Shown: piece after piece, positions 9,574-20,639 of the stretch
How the letters are laid out: each line of letters begins with the position of its first letter
Position numbering within the stretch: position 1 is the first letter of the stretch
Source of the DNA: JAGOBP01 sp046328575
GTDB taxonomy: Bacteria; Chloroflexota; Anaerolineae; Fen-1058
DNA length: 64,000 bases
Direction of reading: 5' to 3'
NCBI GenBank assembly: GCA_046328575.1
Contig: JAXLWI010000002.1
Coordinates: 99,330 to 163,329, forward strand
Position numbers and translations under genes: made by a program
The notes under the pieces: model-generated
The model's input: the letters and a program-made list of their open reading frames with translations, nothing else
The model's database searches: none
What the model was told of the DNA's origin: nothing

Positions 9574-10881
9574 ATTGATCGATCGCACGCATAAATTGGT
9601 GCCGCCAGCGCCAGCCATTCTGCCGGCACAATTCCTCATAGGATTCGCTTGATAGTACGTGCCGCCGAGGTTGATGGTGTGCGCGTCGCTAGCGGATTGA
9701 CGATGACCATCCGCATAGTGCCGCACATACAATTGCGATGTCGCATCGAAGGGCCGTCGATGGTGACGGGCAGCAGATCGATCAGGCGGCCGGGATCGAT
9801 CGCGTATTCGAGGAACCACTCGGGTTCCATCACAATATCGAGATTGATGTAAGTGTGTGTCCTTTGATCAATAGATAAGTGCCGAGTGCAAACAACCGCT
9901 CGTTCACATCCGTCTCAACGGGATACGTCTGCCCGATGATCTTATCGTTGCGGATCAACGGCAGCACACGATTCATCTGCAATTCCCAATCGCTGACATC
10001 AAAGTAATTGCCGCCGCTACCGGCAAAGCCTTCCAACATCGCGCCGTCAGGTTGCTGTACGTCCGACGGATCGCGCGACGTGATCCACGCACCAATGTTG
10101 GGCAGCCACTTCCAGCGGCCCGCAGACGCGCTTGTGTAATCGTGCTTGGTATGTTCGCGATCGGCCCACGCTAACTCGAAGGTGCTGCTAATGATTGGCA
10201 AGCACGGGTGGTAGGCGCAATCACCGGAAATAATTAGGCACGCTGAAACTATCGGCAAACAGCGCATCGTCTTCGTTGTTGATCGGGCTGCGGGTCACCT
10301 GTGTACTCCACCACTGTCGCCAACCCGCGTCGTTCAGCTCCATCAGGTAATGACCGTCGGTGCAGTACAAACACGCGCGAACTGGGGTAATGATAAAGTA
10401 GTTTTTCTTGCACCACCGCATTGCCGTGCATTCTTGCACCCATTGATCGCCGTCGATAATTTGCAGGTAATCGATGGTAGGCGCACACGCATTCGGTAGG
10501 CTGTGACCCAAAGCTTTGCGCCAGTCGATAATGCAGCGCAAAAAGTTGGGATTATATTGCCGCAGATGCCGCGCCTGATCGCGTGTGACTTTTTGCGTGC
10601 CGACGTAGTGCGTCGCGGCGAATTGAACTGCGCTTCACTCATACTCCACGTGGCGAGTTGATCGTTGAGGACGTGAATGCCATTGGTCGTGTCCGGCCAT
10701 GGACGGCCGACGGCGTTGCGGATCAGCGGCAAATACGTTGCTGGTCACGGTGGGTGACTGCACCTCATCGATCGGGCAGGCCCAGGCCGCTGGTTGTGGT
10801 GGATCGCAGAGCAGGCACGCTGAGGGTCAACACGGCCGTGCTTAATAATAGTGTGAGGATGCTGCGTTTAAGGGCAGACAT
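9550..10881 (-). pseudogene. Secreted GHL15-like putative glycosyl hydrolase, frameshifted
   Basis: ATG at 10881 follows CGAGGTTGTC and opens a signal peptide (MSALKRSILTLLLSTAVLTL). The body continues in three frames: RHLRQYNPNF, then LNDAGWRQWWSTQV and DDALFADSFSVPNYF, then NRVLPLIRNDKIIGQTYP, ERLFALGTYLLIKG and PEWFLEYAIDPG, and a terminal VNLGG-like beta strand region. These blocks resemble the 'hypothetical glycosyl hydrolase family 15' TIM-barrel proteins common in Chloroflexota; the match is from memory and moderate. The protein would be about 440 residues. Its 3' end overlaps the end of the convergent fpg reading frame. Confidence 0.58.
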
Positions 10882-10975
10882 GACAACCTCGAAATAAGAG
10901 CCTTGACCAACGTACCGTTGAAATCGTCGCGCGATTTACCTATGATCAAAGCACATTGCTTCCGTGAGGTCAACC

Positions 10976-12238
10976 ATGCTAAAACGTGTCGCTATCGCCA
11001 TCGGGTTGTCCTCGTGCTCGCGCCGATCGTACTATCGAGACCCCAAAACGCCGCAGAGCGATTGCGAGTTGTCGGTGTTGCCCGCCGACAATATCTGGAA
11101 TGTGCCGGTCGATCAACTATCTGTCGACACTAACTCGGCGACGTACGTCAATGCAATGGGCGCAGCATCGAAGCCCATGCGATTTCGCTCGGGCACGTGG
11201 GAGGGTTTCTCGATCGGCATTCCGTACACGACTGTGCCGGGTAATCAGCCCAAATTCACGGTCGACTTCTGGTGACGGATGAAAGTGATGCCGGACAGCA
11301 TCCTATTCCGCCCAACGTACCATCGAAGGTGATCAACGGCAACGGCAGTCGCCACATCCTCATCGTCGATCGTGACAACTATGGTGTATGAACTGTATGC
11401 CGCCATCGAAACGGCGGTCAATGGTCTGCGGGTTTGGTGCAATCTTTGAACTCAAGCTCCAATACGCTGCGCCAGGACACGTGGACCTCAGCCGATGCCG
11501 CCGGTCTGCCGATATTGCCGGGCCTGGTGCGCTATGATGAAAGCGCCCGCATCGGCGAGATCAATCACGCCATTCGGTCCCGCATCGAATACGACAGCCG
11601 CTTACGTGTGGCCGCGCGGCATCAAGCCGCGTACAACACCAAACAGTTCGCCGCCGCTGGACAACGTTCGTTAAACTGATTCAGCATTGGCAATCGTTTT
11701 CGCCGGTAGGTGTTTGCGCCTGAAAAGTGGCATGATCATCACTGACTAACGGTTCGTCCGTGGTGATCTCAGCGGCGCCGTCGGCCGCTGGAAAAATGAC
11801 GACTTGCATGCGCTGGATCTATGCGCTGGCAGCGACTTTGAAGCAGTGGATGTCTCGTCGTTAATGGTCGATCCGGTCAGGAGCAGGCCCTCAGCGACTT
11901 CACGGTGTCGGCCAACCCGATCGGCCGATGCCGTCGACGCAGGCAGTGTGTCAACCTATCCAATTGCGTTTCGAGAAGAGCGCAGCCTTCACCAGCGCGA
12001 TCACCGTCATTGTTAACCAGTCCGTCGCCGAGCTTACGTTGAAGTTGTCGCAAGCGATCGTCACGCCGCCGATCACAATCACGCTGACGATGACGGACTC
12101 GCATCCGATCGGTTCGCCGCCGCTCGCGTACATCATCCCCATCACGGCCACGGGCAGGACGGCGACACATTACACGATGGTGAGGTGAAAATGTTGATCA
12201 ATGGGCTAAGGTGTTCCTGCCCGATCATGCGGCGCTGA
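10976..12238 (+). pseudogene. Secreted protein of unknown function ending in K-V-F-L-P motif, frameshifted
   Basis: ATG 10976 starts a hydrophobic N-terminus. Conserved blocks across frames are LPADNIWNVPVDQL, IGIPYTTVPGNQPK, a P-I-P-P-N stretch, HILIVDRDN, TSADAAGLPILPGLVRYDE and an aspartate-rich NDDLHALDL segment. A beta-sandwich follows (about 11,900-12,190) with TLTMTDSHPIGSPPLAY. With one base removed near 12,222 the protein ends K-V-F-L-P-I-M-R-R-stop at 12238. That C-terminal pattern recurs in other secreted proteins here. The family is one I recognise only as 'hypothetical', with no known activity. At least five frame changes are needed. Confidence 0.5.
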
Positions 12239-12291
12239 CACGCTATGCGTGACAGGCTGACAATCTGATCCTTTTGTCAGAGATCGAACTG

Positions 12292-15200
12292 TCAACGATT
12301 GGCGACCAGCACCAGCTTGCCCTTGATGCCACGTTCAACGGCAGTCGCTGCGAAATAACGGGCTTGATCTGGCCTGTTCAATAAGCGCAGCAATTCCGCT
12401 AAGTCGGCGCGGAACCAGTGGGTGTCCCGATCGGCACAAATATCACGGTGTGCCGAGGCATAACCAACTGCCCCAACTGAGGTGGTCCGCGCTAGAGTGC
12501 GCCGCCGCGCGCTGCGCCAGGGCCGGTGCGCGTGCCACGCTTTCTCCAGTTTAGAATGCCGATAAAAGTCACGCATCAAATCGGCCGGCGTCATCGCGGA
12601 TCGGCCACAGCGCTCCGATCACGTGCCGCGCCCCGGCGGCCAGACACGGCGTGGTGGTCAGACCGATCGCCTCATCACCTTCGAACAGCAGGCTTTGAGT
12701 ACCGCTGCACGCCGGGCGTGATCAGATCGGGCAGGGGCGAGTGCCCGTAATTGATCAAGCCACACATCATGATCAGCCAAGGCGATGCCACTGGAGCGGC
12801 CTGTGATCGAATCGTAAAGGCGTGGCTGGCGATGTGCCAGAACGCGAAGGGGCTGCAGGCCGGTGGTTTGGTTCAGCGCCTGCAACTGCGGCCGCGTGGC
12901 GTCGCTGTTCATTAAGCAGCGACTGCGATCCAGCCAACAGTTGGGACAACGTGTTGATTTCTGACGCTACCGGTAGCGCTGGTCGCCGTTGGCCAAAGTC
13001 GAACACGCCGAGCAGCAAGCCATGCGATCGATCATCGATTGGGGGTGTGGGGCGCTGCCACAACTGATGCAGGCCGTGCAGCGACGGCACTGGTTGGAAT
13101 ACAAACCTCAGCGAGCGTTGGGCCAGATGCCGCTGTGCGCAGCGCCCGGCACTTGATGCAGTTGGCGGTGCGGCGCGATCAATAAGTGTGTATCTGATGT
13201 AGAGCAGCGGCCAGATCTTGGGCGGCAAGATCGAGCGGCCCAGCGTAACCAGATCGGACGGCGTGGGATAGCGTCGGCTGCGTTGGGCATTGGCGCATCC
13301 AGCGCGCAAACCGCACCACACTGGTAATGGGTTGCTGCCAGACCGCGCCAGTCACGCTCAGTGATGATGACGGCGATGACGTGCGAATCGGTCAGATAGT
13401 AATCGAGAGTGCGATCCAAAGCAATAGAAACGCAGTTCATTAGCGCGCTGCTGAAAGCGGGCCAGATCGAAAACATCGTGGTGCCGACCACCGTGATCGG
13501 TAACGGCGCTGCGCTCCAACCGATCGCGCAATCGGGCATACGCTTGATGTTTTCTGGCGCGGCTGCGACCAGCGCAGCGTGTTCGGACGACGACAGGCGT
13601 GTGGCCTCAAGGTTGAGTGCAGGCGGGCGTTCAGCCAGCGGATGTCGGCCGCGAGTTCGGTCAGTTCAACCGAGGCGGCTAGCGGGTGATCATCCGCATT
13701 GAAGTGTTGGACTTTGCTGGCTTCGATGATATGCGCAGCCTCTTCGCGTCTGACGCGTCGAACGGCGAAACGCACGGCTCGTTGAGCGCCAGGAGCCGAG
13801 CTGCAGACCGCTCGCAAAGTGGTTGGCTCCCGTCGGGGCGCTCCTTCAAGCAGGTGTCGATTCGCTTGTACCGCGGTGCATTATCAGTGACTTCAATGGT
13901 GCCGTTCCGCCCAGGCTTTTCAATCGGTGTCAGGCGGCAACTCGACTTCGAGATCCAGCGCTTGCCGATAAGTATCCTGTGCCCTGCGACGGGCTGGGAC
14001 AAATTGAGGTAGCAATTGCCCAACGCTACCAGACAAATGGCCTGTTCCAAACTCATACCCATTTCAACAAGGCTGGCGTGCGCACTTTGAAGCGAATCCA
14101 GCGCTGGGCCGAATTGACTGAGCGCCGTCAGTGCTTCGCCTAACAGCCGCTGGGCTAAAGCGATCTGCGCCTGCAGACGTTGTTCACGCGCAACGGCTAC
14201 AGCCTGCTGTAAATAGTCAACTGCTTCATCACCGCGCTGTTGGCGGAACAAGGTCTTAGCGCGAAAGTTGTAGACGGTGGCGAGAAGTTAGCCTGACGAT
14301 TGGCGGTCGCGTAAGCCGTGGCTTTATCGAGATAGGCGTGGGCTGCGTAATGACCGATCTGCAACCAGACTTGTGCTAACCAATTGCATCGCGCACTCGG
14401 CCACTCGATAGGCCGCGTGCATCTCTTCAAATCGTGTGAACGCGGCTTCCAGATGGTGCAGCGCCCGCTGATATTCCGCCCGTTGATTAAGCGTTTCACC
14501 CAGATACATCGCGGCCACAGCGGCCATGAGCAGCGAACCAGCTGCGCGTAAATAAGTTCAGCCTGTTCATAGTCTGCCAGCGCCAAAATGTTCGTTACCC
14601 TGCAATAACTGGAATTTGCCGTGATTAACGAGGAAATCCGCGCATATGGCCCAATCATTGGACTCGCTGCATATAGACTCGCGGCCAAGCGCAAAACCCG
14701 TCCGGCCTCCGGCAGCCGGCCCGAGGTCACTGTAAAGTTCAGCCAGAACCGACATAGCATTGCTAACCATAACGGCAAATCGGCTTCTTCAAACAGTTTG
14801 GCCGCCAACTGAAAATGTTCTTCGGCACGCTGCAGATCAGCGTTGAAGTAGCGCTGACAAGAAGCCAGTTGAAAGTGCGCCTTAGCCGCGTCGATCGGCG
14901 CGTGATAGGCGTCGAGCAATTTCAGCGCACTTTTCAAGGCCTCAATGGCCGACTCAAATTGAGCTTGTTGCCGCAGGTTACGCGCCCGCGTGACGAACAG
15001 CGCGCCAAATTCAAGCGATCGTTCTGCGCGGCGAAATCTCTCGCTCGCCGGCGACTAACTGTAATCGGCGAGGGCGCTCTTTCACCGATCAGCGCGGCGG
15101 CATAAGCCAGGGACAGTCGGCAGTGGGGGACGAACGCGCTGAAGTCCGCCTCGATCAGGCGGCTAATGCGGAAGTCAATTGGGTGACAGCGGTATTGAAG

Positions 15201-16372
15201 TTGCGTGTCCAGGGCATGACATACGGTTGCCAATCACAAGCGGCCAGCCAGCCCGGTTCACGTTCAATTCCGCAAAAGCGGCGCGAGCGCGCTGCGCATG
15301 CCTCAACGCGATCGGGGCGCAGCCAATCATTAGCGGCGCGCGCCAACTGCCAGGCCGCGCAGGCTTGCCGACGCCGATCGGCTGTGTGGGTGGCCGCCGC
15401 ATCGCCACCGCCATCAGCGCCCAGCAATAGCGCGGACGATCGAGGCTGGCAGTTGCCGCTCGATCGGCCGAGCGTCAAGTCGTTCGGCCGTCAACGACGG
15501 CAGATATGACGTAGCAACCAGGAGACCGCTTTCAAGCGTGAGGTCGCGATCGAGTTGTTGGGCGAGAGTTCGTAGGCAGCGAGGACTTCGGTGTTGGGCG
15601 TCACGCCCGGATGTAAGCGCAGGTTCGACGATCAAACGCAAATCGGCGGTGATGTGCTGCGCCGCCAGATCCAGAATCAGGTCGAGCAGTAACGGCGGAA
15701 AAACGGCTCGTCCGCGCTGGTGATGAGCACCGCCCGATCGTAAGCGCCCCGGGTCAATTGGGCGCACAAGTCAGGCAGCCGCTCCGCCGCCGCAAACCGG
15801 TCGGATGTGGGGCCTACCGCGATGTGCAACCGCAGGCTGATCGGGCGCAGCCATCATCGCGTCTGCTTCCGGCGTGACGCTGGCTTGCATCGATCGATTT
15901 TGATCTCGTCACGGAAAAGGGTGAACCAGGCGTCTTCCAGATAGAGCGGCGGATCGATAAACAGGTTGGAATTGATCGGCTGCAAAGAAGATCTGCTGAA
16001 GAAGTTGATCGAGCGCAGCCTGCCATGAACCGCCAGCGGCAGGCGACGTCAATTCAGAAAGCGGACGATGGTTTGCGGCCATTACCGGAAACAGATCATC
16101 TCCAGGCGGCCGGGCGGCGACACCAGTTGGTGCCGACGGCCTCCATGGCGGACGCCAGAAAAGCTGACGCAGATCGTCGATATCCGGCAACCGCGCTGGA
16201 AAGTCGGGATACAGCCGAAGTATCGACACCCTTTAAGGCGTCGTCCACGACCAAAGATAAGAGTCTCATTACCTGCACAGATCGGCGGGTTGGCGAGCCA
16301 TAATAAACTGGCTGAGTAGTTCATCGGCTGTCGTGGGCCAGTCTTTGGGTCGATTGATTCGTTCACTTTCAC
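12292..16372 (-). pseudogene. TPR-repeat CHAT-domain protein, heavily frameshifted
   Basis: A protein of about 1,350 residues read across many short frames. The middle (about 13,700-15,100) holds tetratricopeptide repeats such as AAKAHFQLASCQRYF and LQSAHASLVEMGMSLEQAI. The C-terminal third is a CHAT (caspase-like) domain: DYYLTDSHVIAVIITE, LLLGVFDFGQRRPALPVASEI, a VLHIASHAF histidine block (near 12,820), an LSACC-like catalytic cysteine block (near 12,700), ARHVIGALWPIRDDA, and the family ending F-V-L-V-A-N at 12,292. CHAT proteases often act as signalling or self/nonself-triggered peptidases. The ECF sigma gene immediately upstream on the same strand (stop at 16399) probably forms a regulatory pair. 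The start near 16372 is uncertain. Confidence 0.68.
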
Positions 16373-16398
16373 CGCCGCGCACCTCAGTTCTCCGGCAA

Positions 16399-17172
16399 TC
16401 AGGCGGTTAGTTGGCTATCATCTTTATGCTCTTGACCGGCCCAAATCTTTCTTAACTCGGCCAGTGCGTCAAAATGGAGTTTATACACGGCTGACATCGT
16501 TTTGTTCAGCCGGACGGCGATGTCGGGCAGTGTATAGCCTTGAAAGTAGTGTAGCACAATCATTTGTCGGCGAGCATCGGACGACAACTGCTCGATGGCT
16601 ACCAGCAGGTCGCGACGGAGATCGCGGCGGCGCGTATCATCGGCCTGTGCCAGATCGGGCATTTGGACCAAACGTTCGTCGTCCAACAGTTCAAGCGACG
16701 GGTGCTCGCGGCGCAACAATTGGCGGCACACATTGCGCACCAGGACGTACGCCCACGGCTCAAATTCGGTGTCGTAGGGGAAATAGGCTGTTAGAATCTT
16801 TTCTGCCGCGGCGTCGGCGTATTCAGCCGCCAACTGATTGAGATCGGCTATGAGGCCAGGGGCTTGCCACAAGATACCGTATGCCCACTGGCGCAGCGTC
16901 TGTGACAGCGCCTCCCACACTTCAGGAGATTTGGCCTGCTGGATGTTGTACAAATAAGGGCTTAGGCGATCGTAGTAGTCGGCCACGCGTCCGACATAGT
17001 CGTGCAGCTGCGCTTGAGCTTGGCCGTCCAGGTAGAAATCGATACGCCCGCGTTCTAGGTTGGCGAACAGAATCGGCCGCAGGGCAGCCGCGAACTGCAC
17101 ACCACGTTGCTGCGCGACCGCGCTTAGAATCTGTTCGAGATTTGACTCGATTTGATCAGGTGGCATGACCAT
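16399..17172 (-). CDS. ECF-type RNA polymerase sigma factor with long N-terminal extension
   Basis: 257 residues, intact. Region 2 covers about residues 110-165 (AEKILTAYFPYDTEFEPWAYVLVRN is its core in pieces) and region 4 about residues 195-245, ending in a helix-turn-helix (Y-T-L-P-D-I-A-V-R-L-N-K). The first ~100 residues form a helical extension not usual in short ECF factors and could be a sensing or anti-sigma-like module. ATG 17172 or 17166 are both possible. The downstream partner encodes a TPR-CHAT protein, a pairing of ECF sigma factors with CHAT proteins that recurs in multicellular or filamentous bacteria. No anti-sigma gene is adjacent. Confidence 0.85.
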   Translation of the reverse strand: MVMPPDQIESNLEQILSAVAQQRGVQFAAALRPILFANLERGRIDFYLDGQAQAQLHDYVGRVADYYDRLSPYLYNIQQAKSPEVWEALSQTLRQWAYGILWQAPGLIADLNQLAAEYADAAAEKILTAYFPYDTEFEPWAYVLVRNVCRQLLRREHPSLELLDDERLVQMPDLAQADDTRRRDLRRDLLVAIEQLSSDARRQMIVLHYFQGYTLPDIAVRLNKTMSAVYKLHFDALAELRKIWAGQEHKDDSQLTA

Positions 17173-17194
17173 GGCAGTTAATCACCGGACCGAG

Positions 17195-17223
17195 ATTATA
17201 CAGCTAGCGGAACGACTAAGTTC
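17195..17223 (-). promoter_or_regulatory. Candidate sigma-70 promoter of the ECF sigma gene
   Basis: On the minus strand TATAAT (17195-17200) lies 22 bases before ATG 17172. A poor -35 (GAACTT) is 17 bases further upstream. The -10 is perfect; the -35 is weak, so activation or a fortuitous match are both possible. Confidence 0.4.
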
Positions 17224-17271
17224 GCAGAGCCAATTGCGCCATGAAGTAGTTTTTTGATTTGAACGGCAAGG

Positions 17272-18028
17272 TTATTGGGTCAGTGCTGTCAGCCACAACT
17301 CGGCCAGCGCATCATAACCGCGGCCGTTGGGATGAAGTCCGTCGGCATCCATCAGCGCAGGCGTAGCGAAGATGTGAGTTGTGTGGACATCGACGATGGC
17401 GGCCGCATACTTGGCGGCGAGCAGTCGAATGGCGTCATTATACGCGGCAGCTTGCCGCGATAGGCGCGACCACTCTTCGGGTGTGGTGGAATGAAAAAGG
17501 CCGCCCGTTGGCGCGCCCCACGACGTTGGATCGCCGAGTTGGGCGACGAAGATTTTTGCGTCGGTCGCGCTCAACCGGTGTAAAGTTTCGTCGAGGTTGG
17601 CGATGAAGCGATCACGATCAGCACGCTCCTCATCCACTGAGGGATTGCCAAATTCGTAAAGGTAGAAGAGATCGTTGGTGCCGATCCAGACGGTGGCGAT
17701 CTTCACGCCAACAGCGCGACGCAGTTTGTCCACCGCCCGATCGATCTGGTTCGATTCACCGTACGCGTCGCGCAATAGATCGGTTGAAGTCCAGCCCGCG
17801 CGCGAAGTTGATGACCTGCGAGCCGGGCCGTTGGGTTGCAAGGATCGATCGGATGCGGCGCGGCCACCCGCCACCGTCTGTTGAGTCATCTTTGTCGCCT
17901 TCGGTGGTTATCGCCTAAGGTGACGAGTGTGATCGGGTGACATCAACGGTGGGCGTAGCCGCCGACGTGATGGGCGCGGCGCAGGCCGCAAGGGCGAATG
18001 AGATGAAGATCGTGATCAAGCGTCGCAT
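17272..18028 (-). pseudogene. SGNH/GDSL hydrolase lipoprotein, one or two frameshifts near the N-terminus
   Basis: ATG at 18028 opens a lipoprotein signal with lipobox LAAC (Cys16). The block I nucleophile region reads V-T-L-G-D-N followed by TEGDKDDSTDGGGWP, but the serine of the usual GDS lies where the frame is disturbed (about 17,915). Then come INFARAGWTSTDLL, WIGTNDLFYLYEF (block III GTND) and DGLHPNGRGYDALAE (block V, catalytic Asp-His). The C-terminal ~205 residues are in one intact frame. It is likely an exported, membrane-anchored esterase or acyl hydrolase of unknown substrate. Confidence 0.75.
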
Positions 18029-18059
18029 ATTCAAAACATGACCGGTGACAGACGAAGAG

Positions 18060-18097
18060 GTGACAAGATGATCCTTCGAATCGGATCATCTTGTCAC
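18060..18097. repeat. Perfect 15-bp palindrome GTGACAAGATGATCC, overlaps stop codon
   Basis: GTGACAAGATGATCC (18060-18074), eight-base spacer, GGATCATCTTGTCAC (18083-18097). It overlaps the TGA stop (18094-18096) of the minus-strand beta-helix gene. Closely related palindromes occur at 22846-22881 and, imperfectly, at 48722-48776. It probably acts as a 3'-end hairpin or terminator despite lacking a strong T-tract. Confidence 0.8.
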
Positions 18098-20474
18098 GTA
18101 TTCACTTTTACCACAGTTGGCAGCATCACGCGGCACGTATTCGCGCCGAATTCCGACGATGCAATGCCCAGGACATTTTCAATCAAGTGAAGCGGCCTGG
18201 CCGCGCTGCTGCTGACGTTAAGTGTCCAATGTCCGCTGCTAACGGTGGCCGTGCCCAGATAGGTCTTGCCTTCGCCAAAGCCACTGTTATCTGGCGCAAC
18301 ACCTGCGTACACTTCCACCAGTGAGCCCGTTTGAGCCGGTGCCCTGCAAAGTGGTAATGCCACCCACGGTGCTAACGGATATGATCTTGGCCGTCGGCGC
18401 AGTGACGATGTTGTCCAGATCGCCGGTCGCCTGTTTGTCGATGCCGAGGCCGTTGTTGGCGTAGGCGCTGATCTCTGTCCAGACGTTGAAGGTCGCGCCG
18501 TTGCGCTCACCGATACCGTCGTAGCCGTTCTGGAAAACAGTAACGTGCGCGAAATGTATGTGCCCGTCGTGGCCGCACCATCGAGGATGATGCCGTAATA
18601 GGCATTGTTCCAGATGCCGTCGCCCAGAATCCGGTTGGCGTTGGCGTTGGTGACGTAGATGCCGCTGGCCAGGCACCCACGAATCAAATTGCGCTCGTTG
18701 TGGGCGCTGCTACCGATCGTGTTGTTGCTGGCGCCGTCTTGAATCGTGATGCCATCCCAGCCGCTGCCATAGATGTTGTTATTGCTGACCGTGTTGGTGG
18801 TCGTGCCTGACGCTTGCCCGCAATGTAGACGCCGTAGCGCGTGCTATGGCTGATCAGGTTGAGGTTGTTGCCCGTGCCGCTGCCGATGATGTTACTGTGC
18901 GCGCCCAGCATGATCGCCACGCCGCTCCAGCCGTTCGGGAGCAATTGCGTGTTGGTGGAATTGACGCCGATCAAGTTGCCCTGCACGCTGTTGGCGTGCG
19001 CGCCGATCGACGAGGCCGTCCAGGATTCACGGCGATCACATTGCCGTCGTTGTTCGTAATGCCGATGATGTTGGAGACGGCCCCATCGACGACGATGCCC
19101 GCGCCGCTAATTGGGCTGGGCGGCGGTCTGATCGGCATTGAGGCCCACGTTGTTGCCCAGCACCCAGTTATAGGCCCGTCGTTTCGTCCACCAACCGAAT
19201 GCCATTGTCGCCATTGCCGCTGACGACGTTGCCCTGCGCGCGCGGCCCGCCGTGGGACTGCCGATGGAGTTGAACTGTGGACGTTTTCCAGGCGGATACC
19301 ATCGACCGTGTTGGTCATGATGGTGTTGGCGCGCACGATGTTGAAGCGCGTGTTGGTATCGGCCAGGGGCTGCACGCCATACACACGCCGTTGTGGGCGA
19401 TGGTGTTGGTAAAGTTTGATTGCTCGATGCGCCCGCCAGCAGTTCTACACCGCTCACGGAATTCCCCATCACTTCGCCGGATAAACTGAACCCGATCGAG
19501 TTTTGCTGCACGATATTGGCATTCGCGCTCGCAATCGTCACGCCCGCTTGCAGGTTGCGCCCCAGATTGTTTTGATCGATCCGATTATCGTGGCTGCCGT
19601 GCGAGATGTACACACCCGAGCCGTTGTTGCCCCAGGCGGGGTCATTCCGCCCGCCGGGTTGTACATTCGACCCAGATTGCAGTGGCCGCATCAGCAGCCA
19701 CAGGCCGTGACAGCGCACACGTCAGGTAGTTGTTGTTGAGGGTGTTTTGAACTGAGCCGTTGCGCGACGATGTTGGACGCGCTGTTGCGTTCGGCCGCGT
19801 TGCAAGCCGCGGGCGGCGTGACAGCAGGCGCCTGGCCAAACACGTTGAAGGAAATCTGGTTCAGGCCGCCGCCGTCGAGGACCAGCGCGTGATCGGCGTG
19901 GCCGTAAAAATAGTTCGTCAGTACGAGGTTGTTGCTGCCGCCACGCGCACGCCAAAGCCATGTGAGTTGGCAAAATTCAATTGCTGCAGGGTGTTGCCAT
20001 GCGACGTGATGTTCAACAGTGTAACGCCAATGCTCAATGCGCTGCCGTTCACCGTGATCGAGTTGAGGCCATAGGCAGGACCGGTGATTTCCAGCGTGGC
20101 CGTATCGTTGATGTCGGGCAGGGCGCTATGGGGTGATCGTGCCGACAACGGAAAACGCGATCGTATCGTTGAGGCTGCCGCCGCAGCCGCCGCTGATGGT
20201 CCAACTGTTTGTCGAGCCGCTGAAGGTGCAGCCAGCAACTGCGCTTTTTCCGCATCGGTAAAGGTGCCGGTGAGGCTGCCATTGGCGACTAAGATGGCTT
20301 CACGCAAACTCAAAGGATTATCAAAGGTATTTGAATCGGCGAGGGTATTGACGATGAAACTACCCGTCGTCGGTGACTGAACGGCGGGTGCGCAAAAACA
20401 ATCGGGTGGCGCTGAGCGCCCAGGACGATGACGAAGCTAAAGGCCAATCGGAACCAACGCTGTAACGAAGCCAT
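18094..20474 (-). pseudogene. CSLREA-domain right-handed beta-helix secreted protein, frameshifted
   Basis: ATG 20474 (CAGGAG upstream) opens a signal peptide. After one shift the text reads F-I-V-N-T-L-A-D-S-N-T, then NPLSLREAILVANG, the CSLREA N-terminal domain of surface beta-helix proteins. The rest consists of repeated I-x-N-N-x-G, G-V-x-I and N-x-I-x-x-N turns of a parallel beta-helix (Pfam Beta_helix/NosD type). A final beta domain has SGHWTLNVSSS and ends R-V-M-L-P-T-V-V-K-V-N-T. The total is about 790 residues with roughly ten frame changes. Such proteins act in adhesion or polysaccharide binding at the cell surface. A paralogue lies immediately upstream at 20640. Confidence 0.72.
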
Positions 20475-20586
20475 GACAAGTGTTCTCTCCTGAACAAGAT
20501 AGTTGATGTTGAAAAATAAATTGGATGTGGCGTTAAGCCAGTTGAAGATCGGTCGTCTGTCCCATTGCCTCCTTATCGATATGTCA

Positions 20587-20622
20587 CGACACGGCCATTG
20601 AATCGCATCGATGGCCGTGTCG
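20587..20622 (-). terminator. 12-bp perfect hairpin after the second beta-helix gene
   Basis: CGACACGGCCAT (20587-20598) pairs perfectly with ATGGCCGTGTCG (20611-20622) across a 12-base loop, 17 bases beyond the stop of the minus-strand gene ending at 20640. There is no T-tract, so termination is inferred from position and stability. Confidence 0.55.
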
Positions 20623-20639
20623 GGGTGGTTGCCCAATGG

